From assembly GCA_903873355.1 (NCBI GenBank), contig CAIQOG010000607.1:1-21485 (forward strand): DNA of 21,485 nucleotides, read 5' to 3'. The position numbers and the translations under genes are program-made. How positions within the stretch are numbered: the first letter of the stretch is position 1; every line of letters starts with the position of its first letter. Below the pieces are notes generated by a model. The model was not told where the DNA came from, did no database searches, and was given only the letters and a program-made list of their open reading frames with translations. Positions 1 to 7,946 of the stretch are shown one piece after another. Source of the DNA: an uncultured Bacteroidales bacterium. Lineage in GTDB: Bacteria > Bacteroidota > Bacteroidia > Bacteroidales > Paludibacteraceae.

Positions 1-21
1 ATGTGCTTTCGGAACTTGTCC

Positions 22-75
22 ATATAAAAAACTATAATCAACGAATTACTAACAACAATTCATTGATTATAGTTT
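22..75 (-). terminator. Rho-independent terminator after ribE
   Basis: A long hairpin has arms at 29-47 and 57-75: AAACTATAATCA pairs with TGATTATAGTTT and GAATT with AATTC, with one C/A mismatch and a 9-base loop. Read on the minus strand it is followed by a run of six T, and it begins about 30 bases past the ribE stop codon. It should end the relA-ribE transcript. Confidence 0.8.
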
Positions 76-105
76 GATTTGCAGCACAAAAAGTCGAAAT
101 AATAA

Positions 106-705
106 CTAAAACGACATCATTCGGCTTACATACTTACCAATGATATCAAACTCCAGATTCACAACCGTCCCGGCTTTAATCTGGTGGAAATTGGTATGTT
201 CGTAGGTATAAGGAATGATGGCTACCTGAAATGAGTTATTTGTTGGGTTACAAACTGTCAGACTCACACCATTCACAGTTACAGAACCTTTATCTACAGT
301 CATATAGCCTCTTTTGGCCATTTCTTTATCGAAGGCATATTCGAAAGTAAAATACCAGCTTCCGTCAGCTTCCTTCACTTCGGTACAAACGGCAGTCTGA
401 TCCACATGTCCCTGAACGATATGACCATCGAGTCGGCCATTCATCATCATACTGCGCTCCAGATTCACTTTACTGCCCTCAACCAATAAACCAAGATTCG
501 TTCGGTCGAGCGTTTCTTTGATAGCTGTAACGGTATAAGTGTCGGCAGTTTTTGAAACCACCGTGAGGCAAACACCATTGTGTGCCACACTCTGATCTAT
601 TTTTAACTCGCTTGTGAATGAACACGAAACAGTAATATGCAGATTTTCTTTGTCTTTCTGCAAGCCCACCACTTGAGCAGCTTCTTCAATTATTCCTGAA
701 AACAT
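106..705 (-). CDS. ribE: Riboflavin synthase, alpha chain
   Basis: Riboflavin synthase performs the last step of riboflavin synthesis, the dismutation of two 6,7-dimethyl-8-ribityllumazine molecules to riboflavin and a pyrimidinedione. It is cytosolic and normally trimeric. The protein (199 aa, close to the usual 200-215) starts with the family signature MFSGIIEE and shows the internal duplication of two lumazine-binding barrels: HNGVCLTV near residue 42 is echoed by VNGVSLTV near residue 145, and the C-terminal half ends in LEFDIIGKYVSRM. It lies 102 bases downstream of the relA-type gene on the same strand. I see no promoter of the TAnnTTTG type in that gap, so cotranscription is likely. 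No FMN riboswitch is visible upstream. Identification is secure; the symbol ribC is also used for this enzyme. Confidence 0.96.
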   Translation of the reverse strand: MFSGIIEEAAQVVGLQKDKENLHITVSCSFTSELKIDQSVAHNGVCLTVVSKTADTYTVTAIKETLDRTNLGLLVEGSKVNLERSMMMNGRLDGHIVQGHVDQTAVCTEVKEADGSWYFTFEYAFDKEMAKRGYMTVDKGSVTVNGVSLTVCNPTNNSFQVAIIPYTYEHTNFHQIKAGTVVNLEFDIIGKYVSRMMSF

Positions 706-710
706 ATCTT

Positions 711-739
711 TTTTTATTTACAATTTAACAATTTACAAT
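711..739 (-). repeat. Leader repeat, copy 1
   Basis: A 29-base AT-rich sequence lies directly upstream of the ribE start codon. It differs at one position from 7020-7048, which lies directly upstream of the yhcH start codon. On the coding strand both read as two AAATTGTAAAT-like units followed by A-rich sequence and then the ATG. It may be a small dispersed intergenic repeat that doubles as a ribosome-loading leader. Confidence 0.6.
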
Positions 740-756
740 GTACAATTTTAGCTGGT

Positions 757-790
757 TTCATTTACATTTAATGGTAAATTGTAAATGAAC
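757..790. other. AT-rich hairpin between relA and ribE
   Basis: TTCATTTACATTTA (757-770) can pair with TAAATTGTAAATGAA (775-789) apart from one bulged T, around the 4-base loop ATGG. There is no T-run on either side, so it is not a convincing terminator. It could stabilise or process the relA-ribE message. Confidence 0.4.
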
Positions 791-807
791 AAACATTCAA
801 TTATCTG

Positions 808-2982
808 TTATGATCGTGATATCGACTTTACTCCTTTTACCACCCTGATTTTCTTGATGATACCTTCCAGCTCGTTGGTGTCGTTCACCATAATTGTCAG
901 ATTTCCCTGAAAAAGTCCCGCATTGGAATCGATGGAAATCGACCGCAACGATATATTTTTCTCTTTCGAAATCAGTGAAGTGATATTAGTCACAATTCCA
1001 ATATCGTCGTGGCCTACAATTCTGAGCGTGATTGGATATTGCGAACCAACCGATTTTCCCGACCAGCGCGCTTTTACAATGCGATATCCAAAACGCTGAA
1101 TCATTTGCGGTGCATTGGAGCAATCGGTTTTATGAATTTTGATTCCTCCAACTACCGACACAAACCCAAAAACATCGTCACCATAAATCGGATTACAACA
1201 TTTAGCAAGCCTGAAATCCACTCCCTTTAAATCCTCTCCAATAACCAATACATCATCTTTGCCCGTAGTATCAATTTGTTGAATTTCTTTTGAGAAAGAA
1301 TCAGCCCTTCTTATATCGGGTTGTTCTAAAACAGTAGGTTTATCCAAGTCAACATACAAATCACGAACCACATGCATATCAAGCTTTTCGTGCGCAATTT
1401 CCTGATAAAAATCGCTTACGGTTTTATAGCCTCTTTTCTTGGCCAAACGTGAAATCTTACCGTCATCCAGGTCGATTTTCCAGTTTTTGAATCGGCGAAT
1501 CAGAGTTTCACGACCCATTTCAGCATCCTTAAACTCAACTTCCTTCAGTGCCTGTCGAATTTTGTTCTTCGCTTTTGAAGTGGTTACCACATTCAGCCAG
1601 GCAGGATTCGGTTTTTGTGTGGGCGAAGTCAGAATTTCAACCTGATCTCCATTATTCAGTTCGTGTTTTATCTGAACATTTTTGCCATTAATCTTTGCTC
1701 CCACACACTTGCAACCCAAACCGGTGTGAATTGAAAATGCAAAATCGAGTACAGTTGCTCCTTTTGGAAGTTTATGCAAATCGCCGTTAGGCGTAAATAC
1801 AAACACCTCTTTATCATACAGGTTGAGTTTGAATTCATCCATAAAATCAACGGCATTGAGCTCCGGATTCTCCAAAATCTCGCGAATGCTTTTCAACCAC
1901 TCGTCCATCCCTGATTCACTCTTAATCCCTTTGTACTTCCAGTGAGCAGCAAGTCCTTTTTCGGCTACCTCATCCATACGCACGGTACGAATCTGCACTT
2001 CCACCCATTTCCCTTCGGGACCAAGCACGGTGGTGTGGAGACTCTCATAACCATTCGATTTAGGTATGGAAAGCCAGTCTCGCAAACGCTTCGGATTGGG
2101 TTGATACATATCAGCCACAATGGAATAGGCCTGCCAGCAAGCCGCCTTTTCCTTATCTACAGGTACATCAAAAATGATGCGGATGGCAAAAAGGTCGTAT
2201 ATATTTTCGAACGCAGTGTTTTGTTTTTTTATCTTGTTATAAATCGAGTGTATCGACTTCGTCCGTCCTTTTATGGAAAACTCAAAACCAAGTTCACCCA
2301 GCTTTTCTTTGAGAGGAGTGATAAAATCCGAAATGAATTTATCGCGCGACCGTTTGGTTTCATTGAGCTTATGAGCTATCTCACGATATATTTCCCGATT
2401 CGTATGCTTTAGGGACAAATCTTCCAACTCGGTTTTCACAGCATACAAGCCCATACGGTGAGCCAGCGGAGCGTACAAAAACGAAGCCTCGCGGGCAATA
2501 CTCTGACGTTTTTCCTCAAGATACGTGTCCAGAATACGCATCAGGTATAAATGCTCGGCAATAATGATAAGAATTACCCGAATATCCTCGGCAAATGTGA
2601 GAAACAATTTCCTGAAATTCTCGGTTTCAAGCGAAGCATTACGGGCATACAATTCTTTTACCCGTAACATCCCGTTGATAATTGCTGAAATCTGTGTATT
2701 GAATTTTTTCTCAATATCAGCAACAGTTACAACCTTATTTTCAACCAATTCACGAAACAAAACACTCAGAACTGCAGCTTTTCCAAGACCAATTTCTCCC
2801 AACACAATGGCTGTGATATTCAACTTATCAAACCATTCATTCTGCGACTGAACAATAATAAGCTTTTGATTAGCATTGCTTTCATTCAACATTTTTCTTA
2901 TTTCGGTACGCTCGGCATACGAAAAAAGTGCGGGATATTCACGCAGTAGTTTGAGATATTGTATGGAAAATGCTGATTTCAT
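808..2982 (-). CDS. relA: RelA-type (p)ppGpp synthetase, hydrolase motifs lost
   Basis: Long RSH protein (724 aa) of the stringent response, which makes (p)ppGpp from ATP and GDP/GTP. Visible order: degenerate HD hydrolase region (about 50-165), synthetase domain (GRTKSIHSIYNK at 239-250, YESLHTT at 312-318, EVQIRT, AAHWKYKG), TGS domain (about 392-452), Cys-rich zinc-finger-like region (C595, C596, H617, C621) and ACT domain (about 650-724). In the hydrolase region the usual HDxxED becomes FRELVEN (76-82) and the usual ADRLHNMR becomes AEHLYLMR (142-149), so ppGpp hydrolysis is not expected. The synthetase triad-like motif reads RLRD (299-302). That is basic, like the RxKD of bifunctional Rel/SpoT, not the ExDD of proteobacterial RelA. 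Bacteroidota commonly carry a second, bifunctional RSH, which would have to supply hydrolysis. A good promoter lies upstream, and ribE follows. Confidence 0.93.
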   Translation of the reverse strand: MKSAFSIQYLKLLREYPALFSYAERTEIRKMLNESNANQKLIIVQSQNEWFDKLNITAIVLGEIGLGKAAVLSVLFRELVENKVVTVADIEKKFNTQISAIINGMLRVKELYARNASLETENFRKLFLTFAEDIRVILIIIAEHLYLMRILDTYLEEKRQSIAREASFLYAPLAHRMGLYAVKTELEDLSLKHTNREIYREIAHKLNETKRSRDKFISDFITPLKEKLGELGFEFSIKGRTKSIHSIYNKIKKQNTAFENIYDLFAIRIIFDVPVDKEKAACWQAYSIVADMYQPNPKRLRDWLSIPKSNGYESLHTTVLGPEGKWVEVQIRTVRMDEVAEKGLAAHWKYKGIKSESGMDEWLKSIREILENPELNAVDFMDEFKLNLYDKEVFVFTPNGDLHKLPKGATVLDFAFSIHTGLGCKCVGAKINGKNVQIKHELNNGDQVEILTSPTQKPNPAWLNVVTTSKAKNKIRQALKEVEFKDAEMGRETLIRRFKNWKIDLDDGKISRLAKKRGYKTVSDFYQEIAHEKLDMHVVRDLYVDLDKPTVLEQPDIRRADSFSKEIQQIDTTGKDDVLVIGEDLKGVDFRLAKCCNPIYGDDVFGFVSVVGGIKIHKTDCSNAPQMIQRFGYRIVKARWSGKSVGSQYPITLRIVGHDDIGIVTNITSLISKEKNISLRSISIDSNAGLFQGNLTIMVNDTNELEGIIKKIRVVKGVKSISRS

Positions 2983-3030
2983 TTACTGTCTTATGTCTAA
3001 AGTCCGGGGGTCTTAGTTTTTAAGAAAGTG

Positions 3031-3062
3031 CAAAGATACGATACAAATTCAAGAAGTTCAAA
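3031..3062 (-). promoter_or_regulatory. Promoter for relA
   Basis: Read on the minus strand: TTTG (3062-3059), 20 bases, then TATCTTTG (3038-3031). This fits the Bacteroidota housekeeping promoter (TTG, about 19-21 bases, TAnnTTTG). It lies about 50 bases before the relA start codon. Confidence 0.75.
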
Positions 3063-3129
3063 GTTGATGTTCAAAAAAGAGAAAAACTATAGTATAAAAA
3101 AATCATTTTATTATTAAAAAGCCGAATTG

Positions 3130-3161
3130 TTGGCAAGATTGAATTTTCTTTCCTATTTTTG
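3130..3161 (+). promoter_or_regulatory. Promoter for the DUF3822-rsmD operon
   Basis: TTG (3130-3132), 21 bases, then TATTTTTG (3154-3161), matching the Bacteroidota promoter. Transcription would start near 3166-3169, only a few bases before the first GTG (3170). It is divergent from the relA promoter, with about 70 bases between them. Confidence 0.72.
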
Positions 3162-3169
3162 CATAGAAA

Positions 3170-3886
3170 GTGAAATTCAGAACTGTGAAAGAAAAAAAAT
3201 CTGCTCAATCCAATATTTTAATCCTTCTGATTGATTCCGATGGTTTATCGCTGTCGGTTTACGACAAGCCAGGTCATTTATTTACTTCCAAAAGAATTGA
3301 TATGGAGGTTTATAAACTTGAAATACCTGATTTACTTGCAATTTTAAAGGAAGAAACCGATTTCAAAACCGAAATTGTTGAAATTATTGTGGAGTCGTAT
3401 CAGTACAGTTTTATCCCTGTCGATATTTTCAAAATAGAAGAAGCCACCGACTTTCTTCTTTTTGAGCACAAACCCAAACCAACCGACAGTATTTTATACA
3501 ATAAAATTCCTGAATTCGGCATTGTGAATGTTTTTGCTATTCCGGGTGCAGTACTCGAAGTTGTGAATCAACTTTTCCCGAAATCAGCCATCGAGCATCA
3601 TATAAGCAGGTTTATCACAGAAAATATTTCGCTCCGAAATGAAAACTGCGTGTATTGCCGTGCCGGTAAAACCCGATTTGATGCAGTTGTTATCAAAAAT
3701 GGAAATATTGCGTTGATTAATAGTTTTGAGTATAAAACACCTGAAGATTTCCTTTACTTCGTACTGAATATATACGATAAACTGTCAATGAATCAGCAAA
3801 AACATCCGGTTTATTTGCAGAATATGATTAAAAATCCGGATATTGAACTACTGCTTAAAACCTATCTGACAACAAATTTACTATGA
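3170..3886 (+). CDS. DUF3822 family protein
   Basis: This 238-aa protein matches in length, layout and position the DUF3822 family, which is found almost only in Bacteroidota and usually sits directly before rsmD. No catalytic motif is evident. Alternating strands and helices (ILILLIDSDGLSLSVYD near 16-32, DAVVIKNGNIALINSFEY near 169-186) suggest an actin/ASKHA-like fold, and the role is unknown. The start is GTG at 3170. Because the promoter's -7 box ends at 3161, a second in-frame GTG at 3185 (giving 233 aa and a leader of about 17 bases) may be the real start; there is no ATG until residue 45. The stop overlaps the rsmD start in an ATGA, so the two are translationally coupled. The pairing suggests a link to ribosome maturation, but this is only inferred. 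Confidence 0.85.
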   Translation: MKFRTVKEKKSAQSNILILLIDSDGLSLSVYDKPGHLFTSKRIDMEVYKLEIPDLLAILKEETDFKTEIVEIIVESYQYSFIPVDIFKIEEATDFLLFEHKPKPTDSILYNKIPEFGIVNVFAIPGAVLEVVNQLFPKSAIEHHISRFITENISLRNENCVYCRAGKTRFDAVVIKNGNIALINSFEYKTPEDFLYFVLNIYDKLSMNQQKHPVYLQNMIKNPDIELLLKTYLTTNLL

Positions 3887-4422
3887 GAATTATAAGTGGC
3901 CGGTTTAAAGGCAGACGAATCAGTGCTCCAACCAATATTACAGCACGCCCAACAACCGATTTTGCCAAAGAAGGGCTGTTCAATTTACTGAACAACCGCA
4001 TAGATTTTGAGGGTATTGATGTGTTGGATTTATTTGCCGGAACAGGCAGTATCAGCATTGAGTTTGTTTCACGCGATTGCAACAACGTAATCGCTATTGA
4101 GCAGAATGAGAAACACTGCAATTTTATCCGAAAAGTTAGCAATGAACTAAAAATAGACAATTTATCACTCCTAAAGACGGATGTTTTTAAATATATCACC
4201 GGCTGTCATACGCAGTTCGATATGATTTTTGCCGATCCGCCTTACGAACTGGAAAAACTGGCCGAAATTCCTGATTTGATTTTCAATCATAAACTCCTGA
4301 AACCGGAAGGACTTTTTGTATTGGAACATTCGGCCAAACACAGCTTCCAAAACCATCCTAATTTTGTAGACCACCGGCATTATGGTAATGTAAACTTCAG
4401 CTTTTTTGAGCTTAAAAGTTAA
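3883..4422 (+). CDS. rsmD: 16S rRNA (guanine966-N2)-methyltransferase RsmD
   Basis: RsmD methylates N2 of G966 in 16S rRNA during 30S assembly, using S-adenosylmethionine. The 179-aa sequence has the family start MRIISGRFKGRRI, the conserved region RPTTDFAKEGLFN near 22-34, the SAM-binding motif DLFAGTGSISIEF (about 49-61) and the catalytic DPPY at 118-121. Length is normal (about 180-200 aa). Its ATG overlaps the TGA of the DUF3822 gene by one ATGA, so translation is coupled. A strong palindromic terminator follows and separates it from the convergent glgB. Confidence 0.94.
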   Translation: MRIISGRFKGRRISAPTNITARPTTDFAKEGLFNLLNNRIDFEGIDVLDLFAGTGSISIEFVSRDCNNVIAIEQNEKHCNFIRKVSNELKIDNLSLLKTDVFKYITGCHTQFDMIFADPPYELEKLAEIPDLIFNHKLLKPEGLFVLEHSAKHSFQNHPNFVDHRHYGNVNFSFFELKS

Positions 4423-4465
4423 TCAGTTGTTGTAACTTCTATTCTGTTTCATAACGACTTAATAT

Positions 4466-4506
4466 ACAAACGAGGGCTTCATAAATTTATGAAGCCCTCG
4501 TTTTGT
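4466..4506. terminator. Bidirectional terminator between rsmD and glgB
   Basis: The 30-base stretch 4471-4500 is a perfect palindrome: CGAGGGCTTCATAAA and its exact complement. It is preceded by AAA and followed by TTTT. Placed between convergent genes, it can stop transcription from both sides. Confidence 0.9.
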
Positions 4507-4518
4507 ATGTATTTCTAA

Positions 4519-6519
4519 TTACTGCCTTTTCAGCACAAAAGCGGTACGAGCCGGAATATAAAGTTTCAGCCATTCTTTTCCCACATATTCCGCTGGTGCA
4601 GGAGTTGTGATATGAACAACACTTTCGTCAATCAGGTTGAAACCGCCAAAAACAGTTTCGTCTGTATTCAATATTATTTTATAACTTCCCTTTTCGGCAA
4701 GAATGCCATAATCTGTAAATGATTCTGTCCCGTTGAAATTAAATACAAACACTAAATCGCCACGTTGATATGCCAATACCTTATCACCCTCATTATCCCA
4801 AAGCTGATAAATCGGAAGTTTATTAAATTCAGGTTCGGCATTAATAAGTTGAATCATAGCATGATCGAATTCACCCAACGCATTGTATAAATTCTTTTCA
4901 TTATCAACCAGTTCCCACTGACGACGGGCGTATTTATGCGACCATCCGTTTCCTTGACGTGGAAAGTCAATCCACTCCGGATGACCGAATTCATTACCCA
5001 TAAAGTTCAGATAACCACCGTTGATTGTAGTGGCAGTAATCAGACGAATCATTTTATGCAATGCCACACCTCTGTCCACCATTAAAGTGCTATCGCCACG
5101 CTGCATGTGCCAGTACATTTCGGCGTCAATCAGCCTGAAAATAATAGTTTTATCACCTACCAGCGCCTGATCATGACTTTCGGCATAACTGATGGTTTTT
5201 TCATCAGCACGGCGATTAGTCAATTCCCAGTAGATTTGGCCCACCTTCCAGTCCTCATCCTTAACTTCTTTGATATATTTAATCCAGAAATCAGGAATTC
5301 CCATAGCCATTCGGTAATCGAAACCGATTCCACCGTCAGCTACTTTTGTTGCAAGACCGGGGATTCCGCTCACTTCCTCAGCTACCGTAATTGCATTCGG
5401 GTTTACCTCGTGAATCAACTTGTTGGCCAACGTCAGATAACAAATAGCATCGCCATCCTGATTCATATTGTAATACGATTCGTAACCATTGAAATCCTCG
5501 CCCAGACCGTGACTGCGGTACAACATGGAAGTTACGCCATCGAAACGATAGCCGTCAAATTTATATTCTTCGAGCCAGAATTTGCAGTTGGAAAGCAGAA
5601 AGTGAAGTACAGACGGTTTAGCATAATCAAAACAAAGTGAATCCCATGCCGGATGCTCACGCCGTGAACCTCCGTGGAAATACTGGTAAGGCGTTCCATC
5701 AAAACGTCCAAGTCCTTCAATTTCATTTTTAACTGCATGAGAATGAACAACATCCATTATCACAGAAATACCCATTCCATGAGCATCGTCAATCAGATGT
5801 TTTAGCTCTTCGGGTGTCCCGAAACGGGAAGAAGCTGCAAAAAAACTGGAAACGTGATACCCAAACGACCCGTAATACGGATGTTCCTGGATGGCCATAA
5901 TCTGAATGCAATTGTATCCCGATTTGTGAATTCGTGGCAGAACTGAAATGCGGAATTCTTCGTAGGTAGAAACTTTTTCTTCGGAACTCGACATGCCGAT
6001 ATGGCATTCGTATATAAGAAGTGGATTTGTGGTTGGTTTGAATTTGGAATGTTTGAATTTGTATTCCTGAATAGGATTCCAAACCTGCGCACTGAAAATT
6101 TTTGTAGCATGATCCTGTACAACGCGTCGAGCCCATGCCGGTATACGTTCTCCACTGCCGCCTTCCCACTCTATCAACAACTTGTAATGCTGCGAATGTG
6201 CCATGGCATAATCGGGCAGGCGTATTTCCCAAACTCCGTTTTGCATTTTCTTGAGTTGATAATCGGGATGACGCTGCCAGTTGTTGAAGTCGCCAATCAG
6301 AAAAATGGCGGTTGCATTTGGCGCCCATTCCCTGAAAATCCAGCCATCGGGCAAATGATGTAACCCAAAATACAAATAACCGGTGGCAAACGAGGAAAGT
6401 GTCTGACCTTCGGGTAAAAGCTTTTTCTCTATACTTTCGAAATACTCGAAACGACCGTTTATTGCTCCTGCATAAGGAGCTAACCATGGGTCGGATTTTA
6501 ATATGGCAAGTTCTTTCAT
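4519..6519 (-). CDS. glgB: 1,4-alpha-glucan branching enzyme, eukaryote-type
   Basis: Branching enzyme (666 aa) that cuts alpha-1,4 chains and rejoins them through alpha-1,6 links in glycogen. It has an N-terminal CBM48 module (FREWAPNATAIFLIGDFNNW, 62-81) and a GH13 barrel. The barrel shows DVVHSHAVKNE (256-266), nucleophile D327 in DGYRFDGVTSM, acid/base E381 in VAEEVSG, and D450 in YAESHDQALVGDKT, followed by a C-terminal beta domain. The GVTSM and SHDQALVGDKT versions of these motifs are those of subfamily GH13_8, typical of eukaryotes and many Bacteroidota, not the classical bacterial GH13_9. All catalytic residues are present. It is third in a likely DUF2461-yhcH-glgB unit, 52 bases after yhcH, with no promoter match in that gap. 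The downstream terminator is shared with rsmD. Confidence 0.95.
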   Translation of the reverse strand: MKELAILKSDPWLAPYAGAINGRFEYFESIEKKLLPEGQTLSSFATGYLYFGLHHLPDGWIFREWAPNATAIFLIGDFNNWQRHPDYQLKKMQNGVWEIRLPDYAMAHSQHYKLLIEWEGGSGERIPAWARRVVQDHATKIFSAQVWNPIQEYKFKHSKFKPTTNPLLIYECHIGMSSSEEKVSTYEEFRISVLPRIHKSGYNCIQIMAIQEHPYYGSFGYHVSSFFAASSRFGTPEELKHLIDDAHGMGISVIMDVVHSHAVKNEIEGLGRFDGTPYQYFHGGSRREHPAWDSLCFDYAKPSVLHFLLSNCKFWLEEYKFDGYRFDGVTSMLYRSHGLGEDFNGYESYYNMNQDGDAICYLTLANKLIHEVNPNAITVAEEVSGIPGLATKVADGGIGFDYRMAMGIPDFWIKYIKEVKDEDWKVGQIYWELTNRRADEKTISYAESHDQALVGDKTIIFRLIDAEMYWHMQRGDSTLMVDRGVALHKMIRLITATTINGGYLNFMGNEFGHPEWIDFPRQGNGWSHKYARRQWELVDNEKNLYNALGEFDHAMIQLINAEPEFNKLPIYQLWDNEGDKVLAYQRGDLVFVFNFNGTESFTDYGILAEKGSYKIILNTDETVFGGFNLIDESVVHITTPAPAEYVGKEWLKLYIPARTAFVLKRQ

Positions 6520-6571
6520 CGTGGGTTTGTTTATTAAATCTCAGTATATTTATATCCGACAGTAAAAGCTG

Positions 6572-7018
6572 TTAAACCAAAACTTTTACAATTACTTTCT
6601 TGTGTGTGCCATCTGCTATGCCCGGCTGGTGTGCATCTTCAGGAAAAAACACTGCAAATTCACCCTGCTGAACAAGTAGAAAGTTCGTCGCTTTATCGGC
6701 AAAGAATGCCACATCTTTTTCAGGATTGTATTCCTGTGTAGTTTGTTTCAGTTGATTCACTGCAATCCATCCCATCGTTTCGGAAGCAGTTATAGGCACT
6801 TGAATATCAATATAATTTTTGTGTGTTTCCATTTTGGCTTCATCGGCTGATTTTCCTTCAATTTCCACCACATTTACAAACAAATCAGAGCCTTCTAACT
6901 CCAGTTTTCCCAATGGCAAGGCAACTAAATCAGTGTTTAGCAAAAAATCAAACGCCTTTTTAAAGCGTGGATGAACGGACTTATACAAAGCCGCATTTTT
7001 TAAAGCATCTAAAATCAT
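6572..7018 (-). CDS. YhcH/YjgK/YiaL (DUF386) family protein
   Basis: Small cupin-like protein (148 aa) of the YhcH/YjgK/YiaL family. Relatives include the EbgC subunit of evolved beta-galactosidase and proteins of sialic acid and sugar-acid catabolism, so a sugar-related role, perhaps anomer or epimer handling, is the usual guess. Seen here are HKNYIDIQVPITASETMGW (about 76-94), with the histidine expected in metal binding, and FAVFFPEDAHQPGIADG (about 121-137), where FFPxDxHxP carries the other conserved acid and histidine. It sits between a DUF2461 gene (43 bases upstream) and glgB (52 bases downstream), all on one strand. The family is clear; the substrate is not. Confidence 0.88.
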   Translation of the reverse strand: MILDALKNAALYKSVHPRFKKAFDFLLNTDLVALPLGKLELEGSDLFVNVVEIEGKSADEAKMETHKNYIDIQVPITASETMGWIAVNQLKQTTQEYNPEKDVAFFADKATNFLLVQQGEFAVFFPEDAHQPGIADGTHKKVIVKVLV

Positions 7019-7019
7019 C

Positions 7020-7048
7020 TTTTTATTTACAATTTAACGATTTACAAT
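7020..7048 (-). repeat. Leader repeat, copy 2
   Basis: 28 of 29 bases match 711-739, and the position is the same: immediately upstream of a start codon, here yhcH. It fills most of the 43-base gap after the DUF2461 gene. Confidence 0.6.
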
Positions 7049-7061
7049 TGGACATAATACA

Positions 7062-7733
7062 TTAGCTAATTTCATCAACAGTGTAATTCAGGAAACGGTT
7101 CAGTGGGTATCCACATTTCAATATCTTGACCATTTCATTCAAAAAATCGGGAGATTTGACCTGCTCATCGGTAAAGCGATAATCAACCAGATAATGCTTC
7201 AGTTTAAGCAGTTCTGCATCCGGGAAGTCTTTCGGGAAACCCTGAGGTACAGTTTTTAGTTTATCCTCCTGAAAAAATTCTTTGTAATATTGGGCGAACT
7301 CCGGACTGAAGCGAATTTCGTTCAGTTCGTCGATATTATCAAAAACACTCTGTCGAAGCACTTTAAGCAGATTCGGGTCGGGTCCCCAAACTCCAACACC
7401 AACGAAGCAACCATCCGGGTCGAGATGAATGTAATAACCGCCACGCTGACTTTTACGTCCACCGGCTGAAGCTACAAAAACACCAAAGTGGGTTTTATAG
7501 GGAGTTTTGTCGTGTGAGAAACGCGTATCACGATAGATACGGAAAATACAATCTTTAGCATCAACATGCTTAATATCATCGTCGAATTTGGAAATCTCAA
7601 GGATTAAATGTTTGCTGATTTGTTCAAATTCGGCTTTTACCTGATCATACCATTTCTTATTTTCGGCAAACCATTCACGGTTGTTGTTTACTTTCAGTTC
7701 TTTCAGGAAACCGAGAATATTTTCTACTGTCAT
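7062..7733 (-). CDS. DUF2461 domain-containing protein
   Basis: Protein of 223 aa from the ATG at 7733. It belongs to the DUF2461/TIGR02453 family, widespread in bacteria and also known in fungi, without an established function. Family features seen: N-terminal LGFLKELKVNNNREWFAENK, central CIFRIYRDTRFSHDKTPYKT with GVFVASAGG after it, and GGYYIHLDPDGCFVGVGVW. An in-frame GTG at 7754 would add seven residues. It overlaps the promoter's -7 box (7754-7761), so it should lie upstream of the transcript; the ATG at 7733 is preferred. It is probably the first gene of the unit with yhcH and glgB. Its tie to glycogen metabolism is only positional. Confidence 0.85.
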   Translation of the reverse strand: MTVENILGFLKELKVNNNREWFAENKKWYDQVKAEFEQISKHLILEISKFDDDIKHVDAKDCIFRIYRDTRFSHDKTPYKTHFGVFVASAGGRKSQRGGYYIHLDPDGCFVGVGVWGPDPNLLKVLRQSVFDNIDELNEIRFSPEFAQYYKEFFQEDKLKTVPQGFPKDFPDAELLKLKHYLVDYRFTDEQVKSPDFLNEMVKILKCGYPLNRFLNYTVDEIS

Positions 7734-7753
7734 AAATATTTTTTTGCGTATCA

Positions 7754-7761
7754 CAAAAATA
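7754..7761 (-). promoter_or_regulatory. -7 box for the DUF2461-yhcH-glgB unit
   Basis: On the minus strand this reads TATTTTTG, an exact TAnnTTTG match, 20 bases before the preferred ATG. I do not see a clear TTG at the expected distance upstream. Confidence 0.55.
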
Positions 7762-7834
7762 GGACAATATTAAGACATATTGGCACATAAAGGTCTTTTT
7801 TTTTAGTGCCAACTTAATTTTGCAGAAAAATGCT

Positions 7835-7842
7835 TACTTTTG
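7835..7842 (+). promoter_or_regulatory. -7 box for pheS
   Basis: TACTTTTG matches TAnnTTTG and lies 93 bases before the pheS start, leaving a leader of about 85 bases. No properly spaced TTG is obvious. Confidence 0.5.
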
Positions 7843-7850
7843 CACGATAA

Positions 7851-7946
7851 ATGAATAAAGGGAAATTAGCCACTAACAAGTATAATTTACTGTCAATCAA
7901 CCCTGTTTTATACACGACTCGTATATATTTTAAGAATGAAGCATAA
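7851..7946 (+). other. Upstream ORF overlapping the pheS start
   Basis: An ATG at 7851 opens 31 codons (beginning MNKGKLATNK) that end in a TAA at 7944-7946, just past the pheS ATG at 7936 and in another frame. It begins right after the probable transcription start. It has only one Phe codon, so it is not a pheM-like attenuation peptide. Translation of it would compete with or couple to pheS, but it may be chance. Confidence 0.25.

Noticed and set aside
7800..7935. T-box or pheM-like attenuator before pheS
   Set aside because: No T-box stems or specifier, no Phe-rich peptide, and no terminator-antiterminator pair is visible.
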